Shown: positions 8,478 through 17,044 of the stretch, one piece after another
Layout: each line of letters opens with the position of its first letter
Numbering within the stretch: the stretch's first letter is position 1
Source of the DNA: Methanosarcina barkeri str. Wiesmoor
GTDB lineage: Archaea > Halobacteriota > Methanosarcinia > Methanosarcinales > Methanosarcinaceae
Direction of reading: 5' to 3'
Assembly (NCBI RefSeq): GCF_000969985.1
Contig: NZ_CP009526.1
Location: forward strand, 3,596,001 to 3,660,000
DNA length: 64,000 nt
The notes under the pieces: model-generated
The model's database searches: none
Told to the model about the DNA's origin: nothing
The model's input: the letters and a program-made list of their open reading frames with translations, nothing else
Position numbers and translations under genes: made by a program

Positions 8478-9212
8478 ATGGAACTGGAGAAAAGAGTTGC
8501 AGATATGGAAACTGAACTTAAAATCGTAAAAGGGGAGATAAAGGAGTTACTCGTGGATATAAGGGACCTTGTAAACAAAAATGAAAATCCCTTCTTCAAT
8601 GGCCAGAAAAATGGAGTTTCAAGGCTTGAAACAAAAGAAAAAGGGACAGAAGCGAAGAATAAACTATCTGCTGCTGAAGAAAATAGGGAGTTAGAGTTAT
8701 CCACAGGCGTTCCAGAAACAGGTCTCGAAAATAGCAAAAATAAAAAAAGCGTTCAGGAACCGGTCAAAACTATTTTCCCAGATGAGGTCCCCGAAGAAAA
8801 TATGTCACAACAGAAAGCTCAGATAAACGAAATACAGGAGATTGAACCTGAAGTACCAGTCCGAAAAATCGATACTTTTATCCTTGTCGAACTCATGCGC
8901 TGGGTCGATTATGCTATCCGGACAGTTGGGCACAGCAATCTGGAAGTCCTGCTTGACCTGTATTCGCTTACCGGGCCGCTTTCTGAAGAGACCAAATACG
9001 TTATCAAAAATATTGCAAACCTTTCCGTTGAAGAACCTGCATGTGAAGACAGGGTTAGCATGAAAGATAATATTATAGTGCTTTCGCAACTGAGTGCAAT
9101 TCTCGACCCAAAGGAATTCAAAAATGGAATCCAGTCTCTTTATGAAGATCCAGGCTGGAGAGAAGACAAAAAAGGAAGACAGGATTTTTCTTTAATCAAA
9201 TGTACGAACTAA
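8478..9212 (+). CDS. flaD: archaellum accessory protein FlaC/D/E-like
   Basis: 244 residues. The N-terminus (ELEKRVADMETELKIVKGEIKELLVDIRDLV) is a coiled coil as in FlaC. A variable charged linker follows, and the C-terminal ~110 residues, beginning near DTFILVELMRWVDYAIRTVG, are the FlaD/E domain. These proteins are cytosolic and sit at the archaellum motor base, linking it to the chemotaxis system. I start at the ATG at 8478, which has aggtgg at the right distance; a GTG three codons upstream overlaps that site. Whether it is best called FlaC, D or E is uncertain because one protein combines their parts. Confidence 0.85.
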   Translation: MELEKRVADMETELKIVKGEIKELLVDIRDLVNKNENPFFNGQKNGVSRLETKEKGTEAKNKLSAAEENRELELSTGVPETGLENSKNKKSVQEPVKTIFPDEVPEENMSQQKAQINEIQEIEPEVPVRKIDTFILVELMRWVDYAIRTVGHSNLEVLLDLYSLTGPLSEETKYVIKNIANLSVEEPACEDRVSMKDNIIVLSQLSAILDPKEFKNGIQSLYEDPGWREDKKGRQDFSLIKCTN

Positions 9213-9579
9213 GAAATCGACTAGATGTACGAACTGCTAAATCGAGTGAAAAGCAGATCAAATGTTCTAATTAAACCAGCTAATTTATTAGTGTTAATTT
9301 ATTTTAGAAAATCCTGTATGATGTAAGAGTTATTGTCGCTTTGTAATAGAGTTATTGTCGCTTTGTAATAGAGTTGTTGTCGCTTTGTAATAGAGTTATT
9401 GTTGCTGTGGAATGTAAGATTTATTGTCGAACAGAACCAGCACTGCTGGCATAATTGGGGCTTATGAGATAAATAGGCTGATATAATCACTATTATCTAA
9501 ACTAATGTATATTTATTTAAACTGATATACGTTTACTCAAACTTATCAGAGAATTGGAAAGTAAGGCGGGGGTCGAAAA
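9213..9579. other. spacer flaD-flaG with tandem repeat
   Basis: Holds a 22-bp tandem repeat (9326-9413) and, before it, shorter echoes of tgtacgaact and aaatcga. No gene is visible. Confidence 0.6.
9326..9413. repeat. 22-bp tandem repeat, 4 units
   Basis: Units starting agagttattgtcgctttgta at 9326, 9348, 9370 and 9392. The first two are identical, the third has one change and the fourth several. There are no spacers, so this is not CRISPR. Confidence 0.9.
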
Positions 9580-10074
9580 ATGAGTGGGGAATCGATAAGC
9601 TCTGCGATTCTAACAATAGCATCCGTTATATGTGCATTTTCATTTGTTTCAATTGTATACCCGTCTGTAATTTCTGCAGGAGACCCTATAGTCAGCCGTA
9701 CCAATGAAATGGGAGACCAGATCCTGACAGATATGAAAATTTTGCATGAGACAACTGCCGCTGAAGGCTCAGAGGTTCACATATGGATTAAAAATGTGGG
9801 ATCTAAGGGGATATCTTCCAGTTTGATTCAGAAATCTGACCTTTTTTTTGGAGAGGCCGGGAAATTTGAAAGAATACCATATGACGAGAATGGATGTCTG
9901 GCTCCTTGCTGGAATTATTCTATAGAGCAAAGCAACGACGATAACTGGGACAAAGGGGAAACACTGCAGATCAGATTAAAGCCTGCTGATGTGCCTGTCA
10001 GCAGAGTGAAGTATTTCATTAAATTTAGTGCATACAACGGGGTTTCGGAAGAGGCCTATTTTACGGTGTCATGA
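9580..10074 (+). CDS. flaG: archaellum stator protein FlaG
   Basis: 164 residues with one N-terminal membrane/pilin-like helix (ISSAILTIASVICAFSFVSIVYP) and an extracytoplasmic beta-sandwich. FlaG pairs with FlaF and forms the stator that anchors the motor to the S-layer. A strong purine-rich ribosome site (ggcggggg) precedes the ATG. The stop codon overlaps the start of flaF, so the two are translationally coupled. Assignment as FlaG rather than FlaF rests on the N-terminal helix and on gene order. Confidence 0.85.
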   Translation: MSGESISSAILTIASVICAFSFVSIVYPSVISAGDPIVSRTNEMGDQILTDMKILHETTAAEGSEVHIWIKNVGSKGISSSLIQKSDLFFGEAGKFERIPYDENGCLAPCWNYSIEQSNDDNWDKGETLQIRLKPADVPVSRVKYFIKFSAYNGVSEEAYFTVS

Positions 10075-10589
10075 TGGGATTCGGAACGGTTATTGCATCA
10101 ATGATTTCGGTTGCAATTCTCCTCCTGGCATCTTATGTCTGCTCAAGCGGGGGGTTTTACATGGCAGACGTTCTTGCAAATTCAGTAATGGAAATGCAGG
10201 AAAATGAAAATGAGATCATGAAAACCGAAATTGAGATTACAAACATCTCTGCAAATGAGGCCGGTATTTTCGTGTCCCTGAATAATATGGGCTCCACAAA
10301 GGTAGGAGACTATGATTACATGGACGTGATCGTTAAGTACTCCAACGCATCAGGCAGTGCAAAAACCATATGGGTTCCCTACAAGGAAGATTCAGACACA
10401 TTAGAAAACAAATGGACTGTGGGAAATATAAGTCCAGATCTGGTAAATCCTGGAATTCTTGATCCGGGTGAGGAGATGGAATTGCAGATTTTGCTCGAAG
10501 ATTCCTTGGAAAACAAGAGTGTAAACTGGCTGCTTGTAGCTGCCCCAAATGGAGCAAAGGCTTCAGGATATTTTAAACGTCTGTATTAG
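10074..10589 (+). CDS. flaF: archaellum stator protein FlaF
   Basis: 171 residues starting MGFGTVIASMISVAILLLAS, the typical FlaF N-terminus: a short cytoplasmic Met-Gly-Phe and one membrane helix. A beta-rich outer domain follows (ITNISANEAGIFVSLNNMGSTKV). FlaF binds the S-layer and FlaG in the stator. Its first ATG codons overlap the flaG stop; an ATG three bases earlier is an equal alternative. Downstream lies a repeat-filled spacer of 400 bp before flaH. Confidence 0.85.
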   Translation: MGFGTVIASMISVAILLLASYVCSSGGFYMADVLANSVMEMQENENEIMKTEIEITNISANEAGIFVSLNNMGSTKVGDYDYMDVIVKYSNASGSAKTIWVPYKEDSDTLENKWTVGNISPDLVNPGILDPGEEMELQILLEDSLENKSVNWLLVAAPNGAKASGYFKRLY

Positions 10590-10597
10590 ACGATTGA

Positions 10598-10838
10598 TTC
10601 AATATTCCTGAATTAGGTGATTGATTCAATAGCCCGAACTAGATAACTAGTTCGATAATCCAAAATTAGAGAACTGGTTCGATAGTCCAGAATTAGAGAA
10701 CTGGTTCAATAGTCCAGAATTAGAGTACTGACTTGAGAATCTCGAACTAATAACTAGTTCGATAATCCAAAATTAGAGAACTGGTTCGATAGTCCAGAAT
10801 TAGAGAACTTGGTTCGATAGTCCAGAATTATACAGGCT
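10598..10838. repeat. ~27-bp tandem repeat, about 9 units
   Basis: Units of 26-28 bp built on ttcgatagtccagaattaga start at 10598, 10625, 10651, 10678, 10705, 10732, 10758, 10785 and 10813. They are diverged at the left and more uniform at the right. They fill the flaF-flaH spacer. Confidence 0.85.
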
Positions 10839-10991
10839 AAGTTAATGAATTGAGTTAGATATAGTAAGAAGATAAAAGATCAGGTAAGCTCTGAAAAAGG
10901 GGAGAGTCCAGAATTATACAGGCTAAGTTAATGAATTGAGTTAGATATAGTAAGAAGATAAAAGATCAGGTAAGCTCTGAAAAAGGGGAGA
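10820..10991. repeat. 86-bp exact tandem duplication carrying the flaH ribosome site
   Basis: 10820-10905 and 10906-10991 look identical base for base. Each copy ends in aaaaaggggaga, so the ribosome-site-like sequence of flaH exists twice, 86 bp apart. The lack of differences points to a recent event. Confidence 0.92.
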
Positions 10992-11001
10992 GAGGACGAT
11001 T

Positions 11002-11790
11002 ATGGAAGAAAATATGGAAGGGGCGTTATTTCTTGAAAACGAATCATTTTGTGAAGAAATACCAGATAATCCGAATATTGAGAAGGAAAAACCCTTAGAA
11101 TTTATATCCTCAGGAAATCTGGAAATTGATAGGAAACTGGAAGGAGGCATACCCGTAGGTTCTTTATGCCTTCTCGAAGGGGCAAAAGATAGTGGAAAAT
11201 CAATTTTCATGCAGCAGATTATGTGGGGAGCTCTGAACCAGGATAAAAAAGTTTTAGCTTTAACAACGGAAAAAACCTCCCGAAACCTGCTGAATAATAT
11301 GGAAAGCCTGAAGCAGGATATATCAGATTATTTCATAATAGGTAGATCTAAAATTTTTGAAATAAATGCAAGCGATGTTGAAGAAAATCCTGAAATAAGT
11401 GAAAATCTTCTAGAGATAATGCTCGAATGCATAAAAGAATGTGAAGAAGAATTAATTCTAATTGATTCCTTAACGATCTTAGCGGTTAATGCCTCTGAAA
11501 ATACCTTATTGAATTTTTTTAGGGAGTGTATAAAACTTTGTGATAAAAAAAAGACTATTTTAATAAGTGTTCACGGGTATGCTTTCTCCCAGGAAGTGCT
11601 TTACAGGCTAAGATCGGTTTGCAATTCATGCCTGGAGCTGAGAATTGAACAGGTCGGAGATAAGCTAATAAAGACTATGGAAATTCAGAAGTTGAGGGGT
11701 GCCAAAAAAACTACTGGAAATATGTTAAGTTTTGATGTGAACAGTGAGTGTGGGCTTAAAATAATTCCAGTTTCGAAAGTCAAAGCCTGA
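11002..11790 (+). CDS. flaH: archaellum motor regulatory ATPase FlaH
   Basis: 262-residue RecA/KaiC-like ATP-binding protein. Walker A is GAKDSGKS (Lys66). Walker B is ELILIDSLTILAV near residue 155. The N-terminal 35 residues are acidic. FlaH forms a ring around FlaI and, when ATP is bound, controls assembly and rotation of the motor. Known FlaH proteins bind ATP with little turnover. The start at 11002 follows a long purine stretch ending the second copy of the 86-bp duplication. Confidence 0.93.
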   Translation: MEENMEGALFLENESFCEEIPDNPNIEKEKPLEFISSGNLEIDRKLEGGIPVGSLCLLEGAKDSGKSIFMQQIMWGALNQDKKVLALTTEKTSRNLLNNMESLKQDISDYFIIGRSKIFEINASDVEENPEISENLLEIMLECIKECEEELILIDSLTILAVNASENTLLNFFRECIKLCDKKKTILISVHGYAFSQEVLYRLRSVCNSCLELRIEQVGDKLIKTMEIQKLRGAKKTTGNMLSFDVNSECGLKIIPVSKVKA

Positions 11791-11851
11791 GAGAGGTAAA
11801 AAGCATTCAGAAACAGTGCTCTTAAGAAAGAAGCTCGAATGAGGATTTTAA

Positions 11852-13666
11852 ATGGACGCTCTACCTTTTAACCCGCTGCCTGCACCGGTAAATGGAAAGC
11901 GCTCCAGAGAGGAGGTACGTTCAAGACTTCCTTTAGAATTACAGAACTTTGTGGGCAGGGAAGAGAATAGTCACATCCTTGATTATATCTGCAGGCTTCC
12001 TCTGGAACAAATCGAAATCCCGGAGTTCCATGTAAAGATCTCAAGAGCTATGAAATGTATCAAACACCCAAACCTCATTTACCCTATTGGAAAAGGACTT
12101 GCTGTTCACATTTATCCTGATAAAGAAGACATAAGAAATTACTATATCCCGATAGAACCCTGTCTTTTCCAAAATATGAACAGCACACTTGAAGCTGTAG
12201 AAAAGCTGCTTATCGACGTTATACACAATGAGGATGTTGATACTAAGGACCTGGAAGAAAAGAAAAAACTTCTGGAAAGAGCCCTTGAAAAGGTTTGCAT
12301 TATAGAAGAACACGTAAACGAGAGTGCAGAAAAAAAAAGTAAAGGTCTTGAGTGGAATAAAACATTCAAGAAAGAGAAAAATGGCATATTTCGGCTCGGA
12401 TTGATTGATAATTTAAAAGAAGCCGGTAAAGTCTTCAAAATGAAAAAATGGGAAAATATCCGGGTAACTCCTGAAGAATTTCAAGCTATTAAATATCTTA
12501 TGATAAGGGACAAGATCGGAATGGGGATGCTCGAACCTCTGTTGCTGGACTCAAATATAGAAGATATAAGTTGCAGTGGGCTTGGGAGGGTTTTTGTCGA
12601 GCATAAGGTATTTTCTTCTCTTAAAACAGCAATTGAGTTTCAGGAGACTGAGGAACTTAACTCTTTTATTATACAGGTGTCCGAGAAGGTCGGAAAGCCA
12701 ATCACATATCGAGATCCGATAGTCGATACAGCTCTTCCGGACGGGTCAAGGATTAATATCGTGTTCGGAGAAGATGTATCCAGAAGGGGGAGCAATTTTA
12801 CCATTAGGAAATTTATGGAAACTCCTATTTCAATTCTAGAGCTTATCGACTTCGGGACAATTGACTACATAATGGCTGCATATATGTGGATGATGCTGAG
12901 GGCAGGGATGAACTGTTTTATTTCGGGGGAAACGGCCTCAGGAAAGACCACTATGATGAATGCAATGACTACTTTTCTCCTCCCTGAATCAAAAATAGTT
13001 TCTATTGAAGACACGCCGGAACTGCAGGTTCCCCATAAAAACTGGACCAGAGAGGTTACAAGGACAACAAGAGAGGATAGCGGATCTGATGTATCAATGT
13101 TTGACCTGTTAAAGGCTGCCCTTCGCCAGCGTCCTAATGAAATTATAATCGGAGAAATCCGTGGAGTGGAAGGCAGTATTGCTTTTCAGGCTATGCAAAC
13201 AGGGCATCCTGTCATGTCTACTTTCCATGCCGCATCCGTCGAAAAACTCATTCAGAGGCTGACAGGAGACCCGATTAATGTTCCTAAGAACTATGTGGAT
13301 AACCTGAATGTGGTTGTCATCCAGAGCACGGTAAATATCCCTGGAAAAGGGATGGGAAGGAGAGTCCTGAGCATAAACGAAATCGTAGGCTATGATTCTT
13401 TTAATCAGGCTTTCAATTTTATGGACATATTTAAGTGGGACCCTGCAACAGATACTTTCAAGTTTACAGGAAAAAATAATTCATATCTGCTGGAGCAAAA
13501 GATTGCTCCACGTATGGGAATTCCGGAAAACCAGGTACGAAAAATATATTCCGAACTTGAAAGAAAAGCAAAAATTCTCAAAAAGATCCATCAGGCAAAA
13601 ATTACTAACTTCTACGATCTCTTCAATACGCTGATCCAGGTCGAGGAGGCCGGGTTAATATTATGA
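11852..13666 (+). CDS. flaI: archaellum motor ATPase FlaI
   Basis: 604-residue type II/IV secretion ATPase, the engine for archaellum assembly and rotation. Walker A is SGETASGKTTMM (Lys365). The Asp box lies around SIEDTPELQ, Walker B is NEIIIGEIRGVEG, and the His box is MQTGHPVMSTFHA. The N-terminal ~200 residues include a charged helical segment (VDTKDLEEKKKLLERALEKV) typical of the long methanogen FlaI. A moderate gagg ribosome site precedes the ATG. The last codons overlap flaJ by 4 bp (ATGA), so the two are coupled. Confidence 0.96.
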   Translation: MDALPFNPLPAPVNGKRSREEVRSRLPLELQNFVGREENSHILDYICRLPLEQIEIPEFHVKISRAMKCIKHPNLIYPIGKGLAVHIYPDKEDIRNYYIPIEPCLFQNMNSTLEAVEKLLIDVIHNEDVDTKDLEEKKKLLERALEKVCIIEEHVNESAEKKSKGLEWNKTFKKEKNGIFRLGLIDNLKEAGKVFKMKKWENIRVTPEEFQAIKYLMIRDKIGMGMLEPLLLDSNIEDISCSGLGRVFVEHKVFSSLKTAIEFQETEELNSFIIQVSEKVGKPITYRDPIVDTALPDGSRINIVFGEDVSRRGSNFTIRKFMETPISILELIDFGTIDYIMAAYMWMMLRAGMNCFISGETASGKTTMMNAMTTFLLPESKIVSIEDTPELQVPHKNWTREVTRTTREDSGSDVSMFDLLKAALRQRPNEIIIGEIRGVEGSIAFQAMQTGHPVMSTFHAASVEKLIQRLTGDPINVPKNYVDNLNVVVIQSTVNIPGKGMGRRVLSINEIVGYDSFNQAFNFMDIFKWDPATDTFKFTGKNNSYLLEQKIAPRMGIPENQVRKIYSELERKAKILKKIHQAKITNFYDLFNTLIQVEEAGLIL

Positions 13667-15216
13667 AACCTGAGGAAAAGCTTGCTTACCTGAAAGCTGA
13701 AGCTGAAAAGCATGGGTTCGAAGGCTACTTTAATCTTGCGCGGCAACTGAAGGACACGAAGGTTGTTGAAAGAGTCAATGATGATATGCTTTTCCTTCTT
13801 ACTTATATGGCAGCGATTTCGACGGCTGATATTGAAAGAGACCGAATTTTCGATTATGCGGGCTCTCAGAAAGAGTACAAAGCTTCAAAATATTTCAGGC
13901 AGATTTATAACCTTGCATCAAAGTGGGGCTACGCATATGCAAAAGCCTGTAAATATATCTCTCAGCGATTGCAGGACGAGTACCTTTCAAAGCTTTTTGG
14001 GCGAATGTCAAATATTCTTTCCTCTGGAGAACCGGAAAAAAACTTTCTGAAGCAAGAAAAACTAACAAGGGAAGAAATATTTTCTAATGAATATGAAAGA
14101 AGTATCGAATCCCTGAAAAAATGGACTGATGGATATACTGCTCTGATGGTATCCGTAACCCTTGTTGTTACTATAATTCTTGTTTCAGTCATGATCTATA
14201 ATATAACAAATATAGGAACGATTGCTTTTCTTGTTGTGTTACTAACTGTTTTTATCTGTGGGATTGCGCTTTTTATCATATATAAGGCCGCTCCTGCTGA
14301 AAAGAAGCTTCATACCCTGAGCAGGAGGTCAAAGGAACAGGAAATTATCAGGTTTTTGAGCCGGATTTTGCTTCCAGCTGGAGCAATTTCGGTAGCTGCT
14401 CTCATTCTAATAGGTACAGAACTCCAGTATACTTTGCTTGCAATAACTTTCTTTACGCTTCCGATAGGCTTCTTTGCGATGGTAGACGACCGGAATATCA
14501 ATGAAAGGGATAGTAGTTTTCCTGCATTTGTGAAGACTCTGGGCACGCTTGCAGGAACAACAGGAATTACTATTCGAAGTGCAATGGAGGACCTTGATAA
14601 AGAAACTATAGGTGGCCTCAGGCCTGAGGTTGAAGAATTACATGCGTGGCTTTCTTTGGGACTTAAGTCGAAGCTTTGCTGGGAGAAATTCATAGGAGAA
14701 ACAGGTTCTGAACTGATTAACAGATGCTCAAGGATCTTCACGGACGCAGTTGAGCTTGGAGGAGACCCGGCCGAAATAGGAGAAATAGTCTCATCTTCAA
14801 GTCTTGCTATTGTACTTCTCAGGATGAAAAGGCAGCTTGTCAGTTCCGGTTTCCGCGGCCTTGCCATAACTCTACATGCTGTTATGATCGGGCTTCTAAT
14901 CTTTATAATCGAGATAATTTCCAAATTTAGCGGGCTCGTTTCTGGAATGAATGAGTCATATTCTTCGATTCAGGGAGGTGCTTCCGGAATGGGAATGAGC
15001 ATTTTCAATGTTACTGAAAGCATACCGTTGCTTTATACATTTACCCTTTCCGTGGTGCTTATTTTAACAATTTCAAATACTCTTGTAGTAAAAATTGTCG
15101 AGGGTGGAGGAAACTGTAAGCTTTTTTTTTACGGAGGTTTAATGTCTGGAATTTCCGGGATCTGCATGATTCTTGTACCGCCGGTTGTATCAGGGGTATT
15201 TACATTTCAAATGTGA
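13663..15216 (+). CDS. flaJ: archaellum membrane platform protein FlaJ
   Basis: 517-residue inner-membrane core of the archaellum motor, of the GspF/TadC type. The first ~160 residues are soluble. Two membrane helices follow near 163-212 (YTALMVSVTLVVTIILVSVM; IAFLVVLLTVFICGIALFII), another pair near 230-275, a cytoplasmic loop rich in charges that contacts FlaI, and helices at the C-terminus (LLYTFTLSVVLILTISNT; GISGICMILVPPVVSGVF). The gene is coupled to flaI. It closes the conserved fla set. Confidence 0.95.
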   Translation: MKPEEKLAYLKAEAEKHGFEGYFNLARQLKDTKVVERVNDDMLFLLTYMAAISTADIERDRIFDYAGSQKEYKASKYFRQIYNLASKWGYAYAKACKYISQRLQDEYLSKLFGRMSNILSSGEPEKNFLKQEKLTREEIFSNEYERSIESLKKWTDGYTALMVSVTLVVTIILVSVMIYNITNIGTIAFLVVLLTVFICGIALFIIYKAAPAEKKLHTLSRRSKEQEIIRFLSRILLPAGAISVAALILIGTELQYTLLAITFFTLPIGFFAMVDDRNINERDSSFPAFVKTLGTLAGTTGITIRSAMEDLDKETIGGLRPEVEELHAWLSLGLKSKLCWEKFIGETGSELINRCSRIFTDAVELGGDPAEIGEIVSSSSLAIVLLRMKRQLVSSGFRGLAITLHAVMIGLLIFIIEIISKFSGLVSGMNESYSSIQGGASGMGMSIFNVTESIPLLYTFTLSVVLILTISNTLVVKIVEGGGNCKLFFYGGLMSGISGICMILVPPVVSGVFTFQM

Positions 15217-15236
15217 TATATTGAAAAATGTGTAAT

Positions 15237-15406
15237 GACTAAATATAAATTTTAACTAAATGTAAATTATAACTAAATATAAATTTTAACTAAATGTAAA
15301 TTATAACTAAATATAAATTTTAACTAAATGTAAATTTTAACTAAATATAAATTTTAACTAAATATAAATTTTAACTAAATATAAATTTTAACTAAATGTA
15401 AATTAC
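15237..15406. repeat. 17-bp tandem repeat, 10 units
   Basis: Ten uninterrupted units of aactaaatRtaaattWt. Base 9 of each unit reads A,G,A,G,A,G,A,A,A,G, suggesting growth by copying two-unit blocks. It fills the spacer between flaJ and the next ORF. Confidence 0.95.
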
Positions 15407-15453
15407 CTATAAGAGTTATTAAGAAATATTCAGGGTTGATGGGAGGTAACGGA

Positions 15454-16377
15454 ATGAATGCATTAAAGGACTTGAGAATTCATGGGCTAAAAAATCTAAA
15501 GATCAATGGATTCAAATTTCTAAAAGTTAACGAATTAAAGCATTTGATACCTAAGCCTGGGGACCGAGATGACATAGAACTGGGGGATTTGATAAAAAGT
15601 AAAAAGGAGGTTGAGATCAAAATCCGAGAATTGTTTAAGGAAAAGAAAAATCTCGAATCTCGGATTGAACGGAAAGAACTTAGATCCCGGACTGATCAGC
15701 TTCAAGAAACCGAATACGAAGAAAAGAAAGAAATATCTGATTTTCCCTGGACAGAGGAAATCTTTCCTCCGCTTCGCAGAAATATGCATCATGAAGCGTC
15801 TGGACTTCTTAAAGTTGAAACTGAAGATTTGCAAAAAGAAGATGTTGGAATTTCAGAGAGGATAGATAGCCAAACAGGTAACAAAGTCAAAGACTCCGAT
15901 AAATCTTTTGAATCTCACCTAAAAGAAACCGGTGAAATTGAAGAGGGCAATATAATAGAGATAGGGGTTAAAGAAGAAGTAAATTCTGCCTGTAAAAAAA
16001 ATGATGTGGAAGGCGATGAAAAAGCCGATTTCGATGATATGAGAAAAAAAGCTGGAGAAACTGCTTTTCTGAAAAATACAGACAAACCAGAAACTGTCGA
16101 GGCTGCTTTAGAAGATAATGAAAAAGGAGAATGTAAAAGACTTACCTTAGAAAATAATGAAAAAGAAGATAAAACTCCTGAAAAGATAAAAACTGAAAGT
16201 GAAACCCCTGTGCCTGGCATTTTTGGAAATAGCCTGATTCACGAGTTGCTGGAAAGCGAGGACCTGTGTCCTGAGAAAGAGCAAAATTTCATGAAGTATA
16301 TTGGAGAATCAAGTGCTTCAGAACTTAGTATAAATTTAAATAAAGTTAAAAAACTCCTTACCGAAGCAGGGCCCTGA
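15454..16377 (+). CDS. unknown charged coiled-coil protein at the end of the archaellum operon
   Basis: I do not recognise the family. 307 residues from the ATG at 15454, chosen because gggaggt lies 7 bp upstream; a TTG at 15436 overlaps that site. The N-terminus has repeated amphipathic phrases (LKDLRIHGLKNLKINGFKFLKVNELKHL), then a Lys/Glu coiled coil (about residues 45-100). A long acidic low-complexity middle follows, then a compact C-terminal segment (about 250-307: IHELLESEDLCPEKEQNFMKYIG...) that looks conserved. No signal peptide or membrane helix. It follows flaJ on the same strand after a repeat spacer, so it may be an archaellum or chemotaxis linker protein; that is inference from location. 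Confidence 0.7.
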   Translation: MNALKDLRIHGLKNLKINGFKFLKVNELKHLIPKPGDRDDIELGDLIKSKKEVEIKIRELFKEKKNLESRIERKELRSRTDQLQETEYEEKKEISDFPWTEEIFPPLRRNMHHEASGLLKVETEDLQKEDVGISERIDSQTGNKVKDSDKSFESHLKETGEIEEGNIIEIGVKEEVNSACKKNDVEGDEKADFDDMRKKAGETAFLKNTDKPETVEAALEDNEKGECKRLTLENNEKEDKTPEKIKTESETPVPGIFGNSLIHELLESEDLCPEKEQNFMKYIGESSASELSINLNKVKKLLTEAGP

Positions 16378-16588
16378 AAGTTTGATTATTATATCAAAAA
16401 CGAACATGAACTTCGTCAAATAAGAGGAATAAACAAATAAAGGCATTTGAAAGCACTTTTATGCCAGGAAAATCAAAAATAGTGACGGAAATCCCGCCAC
16501 GCGAAAATCCTTCCACAGAGTTCTTAAAAGAATAGTTCTTAAGATGCAGCTTTAGAAGAAAGTTCTTAAGATTTTGCTCTTGTTTTTT
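16378..16588. other. spacer after the coiled-coil ORF
   Basis: Contains three copies of a phrase around agttcttaag (near 16519, 16535 and 16561) and no gene. It separates two convergent genes. Confidence 0.5.
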
Positions 16589-16804
16589 TCACTGATGGAA
16601 AAGTCCTTCTTTTGCTTTATTAAGATGTTTATTTGCTTCCTCCATTTTACTAGCAGCTTCAAGGATATCTTCGGAAGCTTCAAGAAAACCATCTTTTTTG
16701 GCTCTCTGAGCCCATTCTTTGAAACTTTCAATGTGGCTTTCGTTATGCTCAATCCAGTGCTCAATCAAATGTGAGAGATTATCGTGACTAAGTTCTTCTG
16801 TAAT
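16589..16804 (-). CDS. small helical protein with apparent ATT start
   Basis: A 71-residue frame reading (I/M)TEELSHDNLSHLIEHW..., then NESHIESFKEWAQRAKKDGF and EDILEAASKMEEANKHLNKAKE, ending FHQ-stop. The pattern of two or three long amphipathic helices with His/Glu pairs is clearly protein-like. No ATG or GTG lies near the 5' end. A perfect ggagg lies 7 bp before an ATT codon at 16802-16804, exactly where ATG would be expected. Either ATT is used, as rarely happens, or a start-codon mutation has silenced the gene; an internal TTG would lose 12 residues. Function unknown. Confidence 0.6.
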   Translation of the reverse strand: MTEELSHDNLSHLIEHWIEHNESHIESFKEWAQRAKKDGFLEASEDILEAASKMEEANKHLNKAKEGLFHQ

Positions 16805-17044
16805 AGTTTTCCCTCCTGTTCAAATTATATACGATTCATGGTATAAATGCCCGCTGGATATAATTATAATTTTTGTACAGAAACCTGGGAAGGACGGAAA
16901 ATAGATATAAAGAGATAATGGGTGGAAGATCTGGAATAGAAAATAATTTGATAGGCAGAATAGTTTAAAATCCTGAGAGTTAAGGATAGGTTTCAAACGA
17001 TTCTGCCTAATCACATCAAACTATTTGGCATTCAGTTCTCAGAT

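Noticed and set aside
9326-9413. CRISPR-like regular repeats
   Set aside because: The 22-bp units abut without spacers and no cas gene is near; it is a plain tandem repeat. The same holds for 15237-15406.
16552-16764. 70-residue minus-strand frame and 66-residue plus-strand frame at 16574-16774
   Set aside because: They overlap the better helical frame at 16589-16804, which has the ribosome site.
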